Source: Acidobacteriota bacterium (GTDB lineage Bacteria > Acidobacteriota > Vicinamibacteria > Vicinamibacterales > Vicinamibacteraceae). Taken from it: a stretch of 64,000 nucleotides of DNA. Location of the stretch: assembly GCA_020845575.1 (NCBI GenBank), contig JADLFL010000051.1:1-64000 (forward strand), written 5' to 3'. Of the stretch, positions 17,295 to 25,643 are shown one piece after another. The notes beneath the pieces were generated by a model, which did no database searches, was not told the DNA's origin, and saw only the letters and a list, made by a program, of their open reading frames with translations. Position numbers and translations under genes: made by a program. The first letter of the stretch is position 1, and each line of letters starts with the position of its first letter.

Positions 17295-17425
17295 CGAATG
17301 GCCCGGTCGGCGGTGTCAATATCCCGTCGACCCGCCGCGATCCAGGCTCCAGGCTCGCCGCGACTCTGACCGTAAGTAATTCTACACATTGAACTTCTTG
17401 AATCAGGCCGTGCCGTCAAGCCTTC

Positions 17426-17441
17426 TGGCACCGACGTTGCT
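17426..17441 (+). promoter_or_regulatory. Sigma-54 promoter upstream of the sigma-factor gene
   Basis: TGGCACCGACGTTGCT matches the sigma-54 consensus (TGGCAC, five bases, TTGCW) with the required GG-to-GC spacing. The predicted transcription start is near 17452, which leaves a 64-base leader before GTG 17516. Confidence 0.8.
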
Positions 17442-17451
17442 GTAGAAGAGT

Positions 17452-17478
17452 GCGGCCCCGGTGCAAGTCCGGAGCTGC
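17452..17478 (+). promoter_or_regulatory. Stem-loop at the predicted 5' end of the sigma-factor mRNA
   Basis: Arms 17452-17461 and 17469-17478 pair over ten positions (one mismatch, one wobble) around the loop TGCAAGT. Starting from the sigma-54 promoter, the transcript would begin with this hairpin, which may protect the 5' end or control access to the AGGAG ribosome-binding site at 17505-17509. Confidence 0.5.
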
Positions 17479-17515
17479 CGACTCCCAGCCGGCGTGCGAG
17501 TGACAGGAGACTGAC

Positions 17516-18484
17516 GTGTTGCTGCCCCTTCGTGAAGACCAGCAGAGTCGAGTGATCGCCAGCCGGGCGTTCGTCGAGGCCCTCGCGCGCCGCATGGCCG
17601 CCTCGATGCCCTCGGGCGTCGACGTCGGCGACCTCGTGCAGGATGGGATGATCGGCCTCATCGACGCGGTCCACCGCTACGACGAGGAACGCGGGATCCG
17701 CTTCGAGACGTTCGCGGAGCGCCGCGTGCGCGGAGCGATGATCGACGCCCTTCGCCGAGACGCCTGGCCGCGCGGCGTACGCCGCATGCGCCGCGAGCTC
17801 GAAGCCGCGCGCGAAGCGCTTCGGGTAGCCACCGGCGGCGAGCCGTCGCTTGCCGACCTCGCCTCGCACCTCGGAACCGACGAGGAGCGGCTCGGCCGGA
17901 CCATCGTGCGCATCAACACCATCGAGGCCACGTCATCGTCGTCGGGCAGCGACAGCGAGCACGCGAACCTGCCCCCCGGATGCGTGCCCGCGGTGCCGCC
18001 CTCACCCGACGAGCGGTATGTCTCGGTGGAACGGCGCGATCGCCTGCGGACGGCGATGGGCCGGCTCCAGGAACGCGATCGCCGCCTGCTGTCGCTCTAC
18101 TACTTCCAGGACGCCACGATGAAGCAGATCGGACAGGCCCTAGGAGTGAACGAGTCGCGCATCTCGCAGCTGCACGCGCGTGCGCTCACGCGATTGAAGG
18201 ACGCGCTGCTCCGCGACGGTTACGCGGACGGCACACGCATGGTTGCCGCGCTCGTGGATTTGCAGCAGGCTCGCAGCCTGCGCGCCGCGACGACCGACGC
18301 CGTGCTCGACGCGGCGACGCCGAAAGGGAAGCTGCTCGCCTACCCCACGACGTCGCGCACGACGCGCAGGAGCTCCACGAGCCGGAAGGGCTTGGCGAGC
18401 CAGGGGCAGCCGCTCTCGTCGAGGAAGCTCGCGGCTTCGGTGCCCGTGACGTCACCGGTGACGAAGATCACCCGTCGCGCCTGA
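17516..18484 (+). CDS. RNA polymerase sigma factor, FliA/WhiG-like
   Basis: GTG 17516 follows AGGAG by six bases. The 322-residue frame contains sigma region 2 (DLVQDGMIGLIDAVHRYDEERGIRFETFAERRVRGAM), region 3 (EPSLADLASHLGTDEE) and region 4 with its helix-turn-helix (MKQIGQALGVNESRISQLHARALTRLKDAL), the FliA/SigB-type arrangement. The family normally ends soon after region 4; here about 90 further residues follow, and the last 145 bp lie antisense over the end of the kinase gene, so the tail is probably an accidental extension. The sigma-54 promoter upstream suggests a sigma-54-to-sigma-28 type cascade. Confidence 0.9.
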   Translation: MLLPLREDQQSRVIASRAFVEALARRMAASMPSGVDVGDLVQDGMIGLIDAVHRYDEERGIRFETFAERRVRGAMIDALRRDAWPRGVRRMRRELEAAREALRVATGGEPSLADLASHLGTDEERLGRTIVRINTIEATSSSSGSDSEHANLPPGCVPAVPPSPDERYVSVERRDRLRTAMGRLQERDRRLLSLYYFQDATMKQIGQALGVNESRISQLHARALTRLKDALLRDGYADGTRMVAALVDLQQARSLRAATTDAVLDAATPKGKLLAYPTTSRTTRRSSTSRKGLASQGQPLSSRKLAASVPVTSPVTKITRRA

Positions 18485-19875
18485 GGCGGCGACAGCTCCG
18501 CGATGGTCCGATAGAACGTCGGACCATCCACGCGGGGCATCCGCAGGTCGCAGATGACGGCATCGAACGTCTGCGCGCGTGCGCGCGCCAGCGCTTCCTC
18601 GCCGTCGTGCGCCAGCTCCACGTCGAATCCCGCGTCCCGCAGCGTCTCGGCGACGGCGCCCGCCAGCGCCGGCTCGTCGTCTGCGAGCAGCACGCGCAGG
18701 CCGTCGCCGAACCTGTCGCTCGTGTCGGCGATCGGCGCCGTGTGCGCGCGCGAGGCTTTCACTGTGGCCCCCGCGGCAGGCAGCACGATCGCGAACCGTG
18801 CGCCGGCACCTGGTGTCGAGTCGACGTCGATCCGGCCGCCGTGCTCGGCCACGATCGCCTGGGCAACGGCAAGTCCGAGACCCGTGCCTTCGCCCACGTC
18901 CTTGGTCGTGAAGAACGGGTCGAAGATGCGCCCCAGCACCTCCGCGCTCATGCCCGGTCCATCGTCACTGACCTCGATGCAGACGGTGTCGGGCCCGTCG
19001 GCACTCGTGCGGAGCCGCACGTGTCCGCCGTCGCCGCCGGCCACGAGCGCATGTTCGGCGTTGATCAGGAGGTTCAACACGACCTGCTGCAACTGGTGGG
19101 GATCGGCGAAGACCTCGGGCAGGTCCGGCGAGAGGAAGGTGCTGACGCGGATGCCTTCGCGCTGGAGGTCCGCTTCGCGCAGGCGCACCGTTTCGGCCAC
19201 CACCTCGTTGATCGGCACCATCAGGCGCGTGGTGTGCCGCTTGCGCGCGAAGGTGAGGAGCTGCCGCGCGATGCGAGCGGCGCGTTCGGCTTCCTTGTGC
19301 AGCGTGATGAGGCCCGCGGCAAGCGGTGTGCGCGCGCCCTGGAGACGCAGGCGCTCGGCCAGCGCGAGGATCGCACCCAGCGGGTTGTTCAACTCGTGCG
19401 CCACCCCCGACATCGTCTGGCCGAGGGCGGCCATCTTCTCGGCCTGGAGCAGCTGCTGGTACAGATCGCGCGATTGCTCCTCCCGCCGTCGTCGTTCCCC
19501 CACATCCCGCACGACGATGCAGGCATGCGAGGGCCGGTCGGTGGCGTGGGTTGCGGAAATTTCCACGTACGCGACGGTCCCGTCCGCGCGACGCAGGCGG
19601 GCCGGCATGTCGTGGACGCCGCCGTCCTCATGCAAGGCGGCGATCAACCGATTCCGTTCTTCGGGATCCACCCATGTCGTGTCGGCGAGCAGATCGGGCG
19701 GTGTCCCGCTCGCGCCGCGCAACAGGACATGGAGCGCGGGATTGGTCGCGATCGTGCATCCTGTGTCCCGCGCGTCCAGCCTGGCCACGGCCAGACCGAC
19801 TGGCGCGTTCGCGACGAACGCCAACCAGGGCTGTTCGTCCGGAGGGCGACTGTCCGTTTCGATCAGTGCGGCCAT
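18340..19875 (-). CDS. Hybrid sensor histidine kinase (PAS-HisKA-HATPase-REC)
   Basis: This cytoplasmic protein of 511 residues has a PAS-like domain (about residues 20-130), a dimerisation domain with the phosphorylatable His in SGVAHELNNPLGAIL, an ATPase domain (NLLINAEHAL, DDGPGM, TTKDVGEGTGLGL) and a C-terminal receiver with the Asp in VICDLRMP and Lys in LAKPF. It has no membrane segment. Such kinases can pass phosphate to their own receiver and then onward. Its 3' end overlaps the sigma-factor gene by 145 bp in opposite orientation. It is divergent from the CsgG-like gene. The NtrC-type regulator at 15332-16747 is a possible partner, by proximity only. Confidence 0.95.
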   Translation of the reverse strand: MAALIETDSRPPDEQPWLAFVANAPVGLAVARLDARDTGCTIATNPALHVLLRGASGTPPDLLADTTWVDPEERNRLIAALHEDGGVHDMPARLRRADGTVAYVEISATHATDRPSHACIVVRDVGERRRREEQSRDLYQQLLQAEKMAALGQTMSGVAHELNNPLGAILALAERLRLQGARTPLAAGLITLHKEAERAARIARQLLTFARKRHTTRLMVPINEVVAETVRLREADLQREGIRVSTFLSPDLPEVFADPHQLQQVVLNLLINAEHALVAGGDGGHVRLRTSADGPDTVCIEVSDDGPGMSAEVLGRIFDPFFTTKDVGEGTGLGLAVAQAIVAEHGGRIDVDSTPGAGARFAIVLPAAGATVKASRAHTAPIADTSDRFGDGLRVLLADDEPALAGAVAETLRDAGFDVELAHDGEEALARARAQTFDAVICDLRMPRVDGPTFYRTIAELSPPQARRVIFVTGDVTGTEAASFLDESGCPWLAKPFRLVELLRVVRDVVG

Positions 19876-20001
19876 GAACGCGGGCTCACTCTAGCATGCA
19901 GCCCGCGATGCCCGGGGGAGGTGCCTCCCCGCCGCCGGCCCGCTCCAGACTGGCTGGAGCCGTTCCCGGGCGCAGGACCAAGAAAGGTCATGGAGACGTT
20001 G

Positions 20002-20718
20002 ATGCGTACTTTCCTTCGTTCGCTCGTCACGGCCGGTGCTGTCGCACTCGCCTTCGTGGCGCTGCCCGGCGAGGCAGCAGCCCAGGGGCGCGCGTCGCGT
20101 CCCACGGTGGCGGTGCTCGACCTCGACTTCGGCGCCGTCCAGCAGTGGTGGTCGGGGACCTGGGACATCGGCAAGGGCGTGGCCGATCTGATCGTCGACG
20201 AGCTCGTGAACGACGGCTCGTTCAGGGTCATCGAGCGCAAGCGCCTCGACGCGATCCTCGCCGAGCAGAACTTCTCGAACAGCGATCGTGCCGACCCAAG
20301 CGCCTCTGAAGTCGCCAAGATCGGCAAGGCGCTCGGCGTGAAGTACCTGGTTGTCGGGTCGATCACCAAGTTCGGCACCGAGAACCGGAACCTCGGCGTG
20401 GGTGGCGGCGGCTTCGGCGGCGGCAAGTTCGGCCTCGGCAAGGTGGGCACGTCGAAGGGCACGGCGACAGTGGCCATCACGGTCCGCATGGTGGACACCT
20501 CCACCGGCGAGATCCTCATCAGCGCGAAGGGTCAGGCCGAGTCGTCGCGCAGCGGTCTCATGCTCGGCGGCGGGGCCGGCGGCGGTGGTGGGGGCGGTGG
20601 CGGCGGTGTGTCGATGGGGTCGTCCGACTTCCGCGAGACGGTCATCGGCGAAGCCACGGAGAAGGCCGTCACGCAGGTCGTGACCAACCTGGCGGCGAAG
20701 AAGGGCAACCTGCAGTAA
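20002..20718 (+). CDS. CsgG/curli-type assembly or FlgT-like secreted protein
   Basis: ATG 20002 follows GGAG by six bases and gives 238 residues with a signal peptide (MRTFLRSLVTAGAVALAFVA). ATG 19990 is an alternative. The mature part (PTVAVLDLDFG, LIVDELVNDGSFRVIERKRLDAIL, ALGVKYLVVGSITKFG, VDTSTGEIL) is the CsgG fold found in curli secretion channels and related lipoproteins. No lipobox cysteine is present. Two Gly-rich stretches (near residues 130 and 185-200) interrupt the fold. No other curli gene is nearby, so the role is open. Confidence 0.75.
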   Translation: MRTFLRSLVTAGAVALAFVALPGEAAAQGRASRPTVAVLDLDFGAVQQWWSGTWDIGKGVADLIVDELVNDGSFRVIERKRLDAILAEQNFSNSDRADPSASEVAKIGKALGVKYLVVGSITKFGTENRNLGVGGGGFGGGKFGLGKVGTSKGTATVAITVRMVDTSTGEILISAKGQAESSRSGLMLGGGAGGGGGGGGGGVSMGSSDFRETVIGEATEKAVTQVVTNLAAKKGNLQ

Positions 20719-20751
20719 GGGGTCGGGTACCCACAAGGGGTGCCCCTACAA

Positions 20752-20820
20752 TCCGGTGCCCGGCGCCCGGTGCCCGGAAGGTGCTCCGGTTGCCGGTTTG
20801 CCGGTTGCCCGTTGCCGGAA
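20752..20820. repeat. GGTGCC/GGTTGCC minisatellite tract
   Basis: Between the CsgG-like gene and fabZ, the DNA is made of repeated GGTGCCC, GGTTGCC and GTTGCC units, the reverse complement of the type seen at 11604-11697. It fills most of the 103-bp gap between two convergent genes. Confidence 0.75.
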
Positions 20821-20821
20821 T

Positions 20822-21283
20822 CTACCCGTCACCCAACGCGTTGCGTGGTCCGAGGGCAAACGTCATCGTGCCCTCGGCCACCACCGCATCACCGACGCGC
20901 GCCACACCCTTCAGCACGCCCATCCGGCTCCGCAGGCGCTGCACGTGCGCCTCGATGACCACCGTGTCGCCCGGGTGGACCGGCCGCCTGTAGCGCACGC
21001 GCTCGATCCCCATGAAGTAGATCAGCTTCTCGCGGTTCTCCGGCTTGGCCAGAATGAGGATCGCCCCCACCTGGGCCACGGCCTCGGTGAGAATCGTGGG
21101 CGGCAGCACCGGCGGCTGGCCCGTCACGCGCGACAGGTAACTTTCGTCGCCCGTCACGTTCTTGACGCCCACCACGCGCGTATCCACCTCGAACTCCGTG
21201 ATGCGATCCACGAGCAGGAACGGATAGCGATGTGGCAGGATCCGTTCGATGGCCTGGTAGTCGAAGGGGACGGTCAGTTCCAT
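20822..21283 (-). CDS. fabZ: 3-hydroxyacyl-[acyl-carrier-protein] dehydratase FabZ
   Basis: The 153-residue hot-dog-fold protein has the FabZ motifs: ILPHRYPFLLVDRI with the active-site His, VTGDESYL, GQPPVLPPTILTEAVAQVGAIL and MGIERVRYRRPVHPGDTV. It dehydrates beta-hydroxyacyl-ACP in fatty-acid and lipid A precursor synthesis. Within the second motif the family-typical GHFPxxPxxPGV is altered (GQPPVLPPTI), but the catalytic Glu-equivalent in TEAVAQ is kept. It stands alone rather than in a lpx cluster and is divergent from the phosphatase gene, sharing a promoter region. Confidence 0.85.
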   Translation of the reverse strand: MELTVPFDYQAIERILPHRYPFLLVDRITEFEVDTRVVGVKNVTGDESYLSRVTGQPPVLPPTILTEAVAQVGAILILAKPENREKLIYFMGIERVRYRRPVHPGDTVVIEAHVQRLRSRMGVLKGVARVGDAVVAEGTMTFALGPRNALGDG

Positions 21284-21293
21284 GCGCTCCGGC

Positions 21294-21301
21294 AGTATAA
21301 T
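21294..21301. promoter_or_regulatory. Overlapping divergent -10 boxes
   Basis: AGTATAAT reads TATAAT on the plus strand (21296-21301) towards the phosphatase gene and TATACT on the minus strand (21294-21299) towards fabZ. The two polymerases would compete for the same eight base pairs. Confidence 0.55.
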
Positions 21302-21340
21302 CCCCCACTCGCCGCAGGTGTCCGACGTCTCCGTCGCACC

Positions 21341-23152
21341 ATGCGGCGCCCCCGGCACGTGACCCACCCCCATCCGTCCAGCGATCCGGCCCCGGCGGTC
21401 CGGGTGATCAGCGATCAGGACACGCTCCGCACGCTGTTCGACCTCGGACGACGGGTGATGTCCGTGCTGTCGCTGGAGGACCTGCTCCAGACGATCCCGC
21501 GCCTCATCGGACGCCTGATCCAGTTCGATGCGTTCGCCATCTACATGCTGCACCCCGGGGGCAGCGAACTGCGGGTGGACTACTCGCTCGGCTACCCCGC
21601 CGGCGTCGCCGACTCCATCAGGCTCCAGGTGGGCGAGGGGCTGGTCGGGATGGCCGCGCAGGACCGTCGCGCCGTGCTCGTCAACGACCTCGACCAGGAC
21701 CCGCACTACAAGGGATTCGTTCCCGGCATGCGCTCGTCGATCGTCGTCCCCCTCGTGTACCGGACGCGGACGATCGGCGCGCTCAACGTCCTCTCGGCGC
21801 ATCGCCACGCGTTCAGCGAGAAGGACCTGGCGATCGTCAGGCAGTTCGGCGTCCACGCGGCGACGGCGCTCGAGAACGCGCGGCTCTACTCGCAGGCGGC
21901 CAGGAACGCGCGCGTCTTCGAGACGCTGCTCGAGATCAACCGCGAGATCTCGTCGATCCTCGACATCGACGTCCTGTTCGAGCGCCTCGCCGCCGCCACG
22001 CGCAAGGTGATCGACTACAAGGCCTTCGCGATCCTGCTGATGGACGCGCTGTCGCAGCGGCTCGAGGTGAAGCATCTCGCGTCGCCGTACGGCGTCGACG
22101 AGCGCGTCACGTCGGTCCCCGTGGGTGAGGGGCTCACCGGATATGCCGCCCTGCACCGCGAGGTGGTGGTGTCGGGCGACGTGCACCAGGACGCGCGGTA
22201 CATCACGCTCTTCGACTCGGTGACGTCGGAGATGGCGGTGCCCCTGCTCTATCAGGGCGACTGCATCGGCGTGCTCGACCTCAGTACGGAGGAGCGCGAC
22301 GCGTTCGACGCGGGCGACGTGGAGTTCGCCACGCTGCTCGCCGGGCAGTTCGCGATCGCGATCCAGAACGCACGGTTGTACCAGGAGCTGGCGTCCAACC
22401 AGGCGCGCATCGAGCGTGAACTGCGCACCGCGCAGCGCGTGCAGACGGCCCTGCTGCCGCACGAGATCCCCGCGCGCATCCGCGGCCTCGACATCGCCGC
22501 GCGTTTCGAAGCCGCGCGTGAACTGGGCGGCGATCTGCACGACTATCTCGATCCGCTCGCCAACCAGCTCGTGGTGGTGCTGGGTGACGTCTCGGGGAAG
22601 GGCGTCCCCGCGGCACTCTACAGCGCGTTCGCGTCCGAGCTCGTGCGGTCGCGCACGTACCGGAAGCGCTACGTGCACACGGCCGTCACGCCGGCCAGCG
22701 TGCTGCAGATCACCAACACGATCCTCCACGAGCGTCAGCTCCTGGAGATGTACCTCACGCTCTGTTACGCACTGTTCGACGTCAGGCGGCGCACGGTCAC
22801 GGTGGCCAACTCCGGCGTGCCGTATCCGCTGCGACTCACCGCGGCAGGTGTCGTGGAGTGGATCGACGTGACGGGCGTGCCGCTCGGCTCGTTCCCGGGG
22901 ATCGAATACGACGAGTGCGTCATTCCTTACACGAAGGGCGACGTGTTCCTGTTCTACTCGGATGGCGTCTCGGAAGCGATGGACCTCGATGGCGACGAGT
23001 TCGGCCGCGACCGCATCGCCACCGTCGTCCAGTCGCAGCGTGGCAAGCCGGCGCGCGCGATCGTCGACGCCGTCTTCGACGCCGTGGTCGCCTTCCGCGG
23101 CGAGGCCCCGCAGAACGACGACATCACCGTGATGGCCGTCCGCGCCGTATGA
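21341..23152 (+). CDS. GAF-GAF-SpoIIE (RsbU-like) protein phosphatase
   Basis: ATG 21341 gives 603 residues; the open frame upstream lies inside fabZ on the other strand and is ignored. Two GAF sensor domains (about residues 35-185 and 205-355; VGEGLVGMAAQDRRAVLVNDL and VGEGLTGYAALHREVVVSGD) are followed by a coiled linker (LASNQARIERELRTAQRVQTALLP) and a PP2C-like SpoIIE phosphatase domain (LGGDLHDYLD, VLGDVSGKGVPAAL, LFYSDGVSEAMD, QNDDITVMAV). Such proteins dephosphorylate anti-sigma-factor antagonists in stress or biofilm control. The metal-ligand aspartates are present. Partners are not visible in the window. Confidence 0.92.
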   Translation: MRRPRHVTHPHPSSDPAPAVRVISDQDTLRTLFDLGRRVMSVLSLEDLLQTIPRLIGRLIQFDAFAIYMLHPGGSELRVDYSLGYPAGVADSIRLQVGEGLVGMAAQDRRAVLVNDLDQDPHYKGFVPGMRSSIVVPLVYRTRTIGALNVLSAHRHAFSEKDLAIVRQFGVHAATALENARLYSQAARNARVFETLLEINREISSILDIDVLFERLAAATRKVIDYKAFAILLMDALSQRLEVKHLASPYGVDERVTSVPVGEGLTGYAALHREVVVSGDVHQDARYITLFDSVTSEMAVPLLYQGDCIGVLDLSTEERDAFDAGDVEFATLLAGQFAIAIQNARLYQELASNQARIERELRTAQRVQTALLPHEIPARIRGLDIAARFEAARELGGDLHDYLDPLANQLVVVLGDVSGKGVPAALYSAFASELVRSRTYRKRYVHTAVTPASVLQITNTILHERQLLEMYLTLCYALFDVRRRTVTVANSGVPYPLRLTAAGVVEWIDVTGVPLGSFPGIEYDECVIPYTKGDVFLFYSDGVSEAMDLDGDEFGRDRIATVVQSQRGKPARAIVDAVFDAVVAFRGEAPQNDDITVMAVRAV

Positions 23153-23171
23153 TGACGGGCACGATGCCGCG

Positions 23172-24143
23172 ATGCCGGGAATGCAGAGCGTGACGACGAT
23201 TTCCAGAACACGGGTGCGCGTGGGTGTGGTTGGCGCGCTGCTAGCGTGGGCGCTGTTCGGCGTGGGGAGTTCGGTCTGTCGTCTCGCAGCGCAAACGCAG
23301 ACGGCGGCACCGGCGAGCAAGACCGCCGAACTCGCGACGACGTTCGAGCGACGGCTGGAGGCCATCGCGTCGGGCGTGGACGGCAGCGTCGGCTATGCAG
23401 TCGTCGACCTGACGTCCGGCCAGCGCTTCGTCCGTCGCGCCGACGAGCCGTTCCCGACGGCGTCGGCGATCAAGATCGGCATCCTGCACGAGCTGTTCGT
23501 GCAGGCCGATGCCGGCCGCGTGGCGCTCGACGACCCGAAGCCGCTGGCGCCATCGAGCCGCGCCGGCGGATCGGGCATCCTCCAGCGCCTCCACGCACCG
23601 GTCCTCTCGCTGCGCGATCACGCGCTGCTGATGATCCTCCTCAGCGACAACACCTCGACCAACGTCCTCATCGACACGCTCGGCCGCGAGACCATCGCCA
23701 GCCACATGCAGGCGCTCGGCGCGAAGGGCTATCAGCTGCGTCGCCGCATGATGGACGGCGAGGCCGCCACGCGTGGTGAAGAGAACGTCGCCAGCCCGAA
23801 CGACCTGCTCGTCGTGATGGACGCGATCAGGACGGGCCGCGGCCTCCGGCCGGCGAGCCAGGCCGAGGCGATCCGCATCATGCGCGAGTACGGTCCCACC
23901 GCCATCCGCGCCGCCGTCCCCTCCGGCGTCCCCGTCGCCGCCAAGCCCGGCGGTCTCGACGGCGTCCGTACGGAAGTCGCCTGGGTGGATCTGAAAGGCC
24001 GCCCGTACCTCCTGTGCGTGATGACCAGCTTCCTCGCCGACTCCTCGTCCGGCGACAAGGCCATCACCGACATTTCACGGGCCGCGTACCAGTACTTCGA
24101 TCGCCTGGCGCGCGCCGGCGTCGAAGGCCGACTGCTGCCGTAG
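23172..24143 (+). CDS. Secreted beta-lactamase-fold serine hydrolase
   Basis: The 323-residue protein has a signal-like N terminus (VRVGVVGALLAWALFGVGSS) and a class A beta-lactamase-related fold: the S-x-x-K motif SAIK at residues 98-101, SDN at 158-160 in LLSDNTSTN, and a KPGG in place of the usual KTG near residue 258. The second catalytic Glu region (GEAATRGEENVASPNDL) is present but divergent. It may be a beta-lactamase or a PBP-like peptidase; the KPGG change leaves this open. ATG 23172 and ATG 23181 are both possible starts. It follows the phosphatase gene by 19 bp. Confidence 0.85.
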   Translation: MPGMQSVTTISRTRVRVGVVGALLAWALFGVGSSVCRLAAQTQTAAPASKTAELATTFERRLEAIASGVDGSVGYAVVDLTSGQRFVRRADEPFPTASAIKIGILHELFVQADAGRVALDDPKPLAPSSRAGGSGILQRLHAPVLSLRDHALLMILLSDNTSTNVLIDTLGRETIASHMQALGAKGYQLRRRMMDGEAATRGEENVASPNDLLVVMDAIRTGRGLRPASQAEAIRIMREYGPTAIRAAVPSGVPVAAKPGGLDGVRTEVAWVDLKGRPYLLCVMTSFLADSSSGDKAITDISRAAYQYFDRLARAGVEGRLLP

Positions 24144-24154
24144 GAGCCGGAACG

Positions 24155-24191
24155 TAACCGGCTGCCGGTTGCCCATTGCCGGTTGCCGGTG
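24155..24191. repeat. Short GGTTGCC minisatellite tract
   Basis: Repeated CCGGTTGCC units of the same family as at 11604-11697 and 20752-20820 lie just upstream of the pilin-like gene's promoter. Confidence 0.7.
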
Positions 24192-24204
24192 CTGAGCCCT
24201 GCGC

Positions 24205-24210
24205 TATAGT
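24205..24210 (+). promoter_or_regulatory. -10 box of the pilin-like gene
   Basis: TATAGT lies 21 bp before ATG 24232, with a strong GAGGAGG ribosome-binding site between them. The minisatellite occupies the place of the -35 region. Confidence 0.5.
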
Positions 24211-24231
24211 CGCCCCACCGAGGAGGCCAAC

Positions 24232-24720
24232 ATGGCGCAGGACGAGGGATGGGGGCTGGCGCGCATCAGCAAGCTGGCGCTGATCGTGGGCGTGCTGGCC
24301 GGCGGATACGTCACGTGCGTGACGAGCGCCCGCAAGGCGCTCATCGCCGGCAACGAGGCGTCGGCGATCGGGTCGTTGCGCAGCATCGGCACAGCGCAGA
24401 CCACCTACAGCGCGACCGAGTGTACCGGGCGCTACGCGCCGACGCTGACGAGCCTCGGCGCGAAGGGATTGCTCTCCTCCGACCTGACCGTGGCCGACAC
24501 GATCGAGAGGGGGGGCTACCGCATCGCGATGTCGGTGCCCGCGCAGCCCACCGCCAGCGGTCAGTCGCCGGCCTGCGCCGACTCGGTGACGGCCTTCACC
24601 GCCACGGCCGTCCCGCTGGACCCCGGCACCTCGGGTGTTCGCTACTTCATCACCGACGGTTCGAACGAGGTCAGGCAGGCCACTGACGAGTCGTTCAGCG
24701 ACGCCGCCCCCGTGCGCTAG
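24232..24720 (+). CDS. Type IV pilin-like membrane-anchored protein
   Basis: The 162-residue protein has one N-terminal hydrophobic helix (LALIVGVLAGGYVTCVTSA) followed by GNEASAIGSLRSIGTAQTTYS, a pattern common in acidobacterial pilins and pseudopilins, then a variable beta-rich domain with paired cysteines. The usual prepilin peptidase site (G-F-x-x-x-E) is missing, so it may be a pilin-like anchored protein rather than a true processed pilin. No other pilus genes are next to it. The promoter and ribosome-binding site are good, so expression is likely. Confidence 0.7.
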   Translation: MAQDEGWGLARISKLALIVGVLAGGYVTCVTSARKALIAGNEASAIGSLRSIGTAQTTYSATECTGRYAPTLTSLGAKGLLSSDLTVADTIERGGYRIAMSVPAQPTASGQSPACADSVTAFTATAVPLDPGTSGVRYFITDGSNEVRQATDESFSDAAPVR

Positions 24721-24858
24721 CCCTGTGCGCATGGATGGGATGGCCGGCTCTCCGCCCTTTTCGGCCCGCGAGAGGCGTCGACGTCGCTAACCTTTACGGT
24801 TGGGCTTCTGACCTCGTGAAGCACCCAGATTTTTCGCAGGAAGCACGCGAGTCGGCGT

Positions 24859-24874
24859 TGGCCCGATTCTTGAT
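24859..24874 (+). promoter_or_regulatory. Sigma-54-type promoter of the first VPDGG gene
   Basis: TGGCCCGATTCTTGAT keeps the GG/TTG frame and spacing of a sigma-54 promoter with two deviations, and is followed by GTTTTAC, as in the other two promoters of this set. It leaves a leader of about 80 bases before ATG 24964, which has an AAGGAG ribosome-binding site. Confidence 0.55.
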
Positions 24875-24963
24875 GTTTTACCGCGCGAATCCCTTGGCGG
24901 AGGCCGGGGGCGACCAATCGGATGGCGACGCCAGGAAGGTGATTGCCCCCAAGGAGTCTTTCA

Positions 24964-25617
24964 ATGAAGCGGATAGCCCTTCTCGCGCTCGCGTCGCTGC
25001 TCGTGGCCTCATCGGCCCGGGCGGATTTCATCTACGCGACCGGTACAGACACAGACAACAACGGACGCGACGACCTGTTCACGGTGGATGGTGTGGCCGC
25101 GTACATCGTCACGTCGACGGCGAATGGGTGGCCGGTACTGCCAAACGCCGCCATCACCACAGGCAAGTACATCTCCTGGGCGGCCGATCAGTCGAACGCG
25201 ACTCAGGGGGGCGTGCTTGGCCACACGTACGAGTACGCGTTCTCCTTCAATTGGGCGGGAGCCGCCACCACCACTACGTTCGATTTCCGGTGGTTGTCCG
25301 ACGACTACCTCACCGACATCAAACTCAACGAGGCGAGCCTGGGCGTGAACAACATCGGCCAGCCCAGTCCGTGGACTACGTCGTACTCGGCCAGCAGGCA
25401 GGGGACCGTCGTGTCCGGCCTCAACACGGTGAAGTTCTTCATCGCCAACACTGGTGGGCAGGCGCCGGGCTACCAGGGCGTCAGCGGTCCGACGGGCCTG
25501 GCAGCCGACTTCACGGTCCACGGTGATGCCACGTCCGTTCCCGACGGTGGCCTGACGCTCGCACTCCTCGGCTTCGGCCTCACGAGCCTCGGTGTGCTCC
25601 GCCGCCGTATCGGCTGA
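24964..25617 (+). CDS. VPDGG-CTERM exosortase-sorted surface protein 1
   Basis: The 217-residue protein has a Sec signal peptide (MKRIALLALASLLVASSARA), a beta-rich body without a family I recognise, and a C-terminal tripartite tail: SVPDGG, a hydrophobic Gly/Leu helix (LTLALLGFGLTSLGVL) and RRRIG. This is the architecture of PEP-CTERM-type sorting signals, in a variant close to the known VPDSG class. An exosortase encoded at 62142-62969 should cut in or near the motif and pass the protein to an anchor. It is followed by a hairpin terminator. Confidence 0.88.
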   Translation: MKRIALLALASLLVASSARADFIYATGTDTDNNGRDDLFTVDGVAAYIVTSTANGWPVLPNAAITTGKYISWAADQSNATQGGVLGHTYEYAFSFNWAGAATTTTFDFRWLSDDYLTDIKLNEASLGVNNIGQPSPWTTSYSASRQGTVVSGLNTVKFFIANTGGQAPGYQGVSGPTGLAADFTVHGDATSVPDGGLTLALLGFGLTSLGVLRRRIG

Positions 25618-25643
25618 CACCGAACTCGTTCGGAGAACCTTGA

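Noticed and set aside
17414-17516. Cobalamin-riboswitch-like core (CCGGTGCAAGTCCGGAGCTG and an ACAGGAGACTGAC box) before the sigma-factor gene
   Set aside because: A near-perfect sigma-54 promoter overlaps the 5' half, so those bases would not be transcribed, and the box is explained by the ribosome-binding site. A covariance-model search with the Rfam cobalamin family would settle it.
20756-21340. 195-residue N-terminal extension of the GAF/SpoIIE phosphatase
   Set aside because: It lies antisense to fabZ and upstream of the -10 box; the GAF domain begins soon after ATG 21341.
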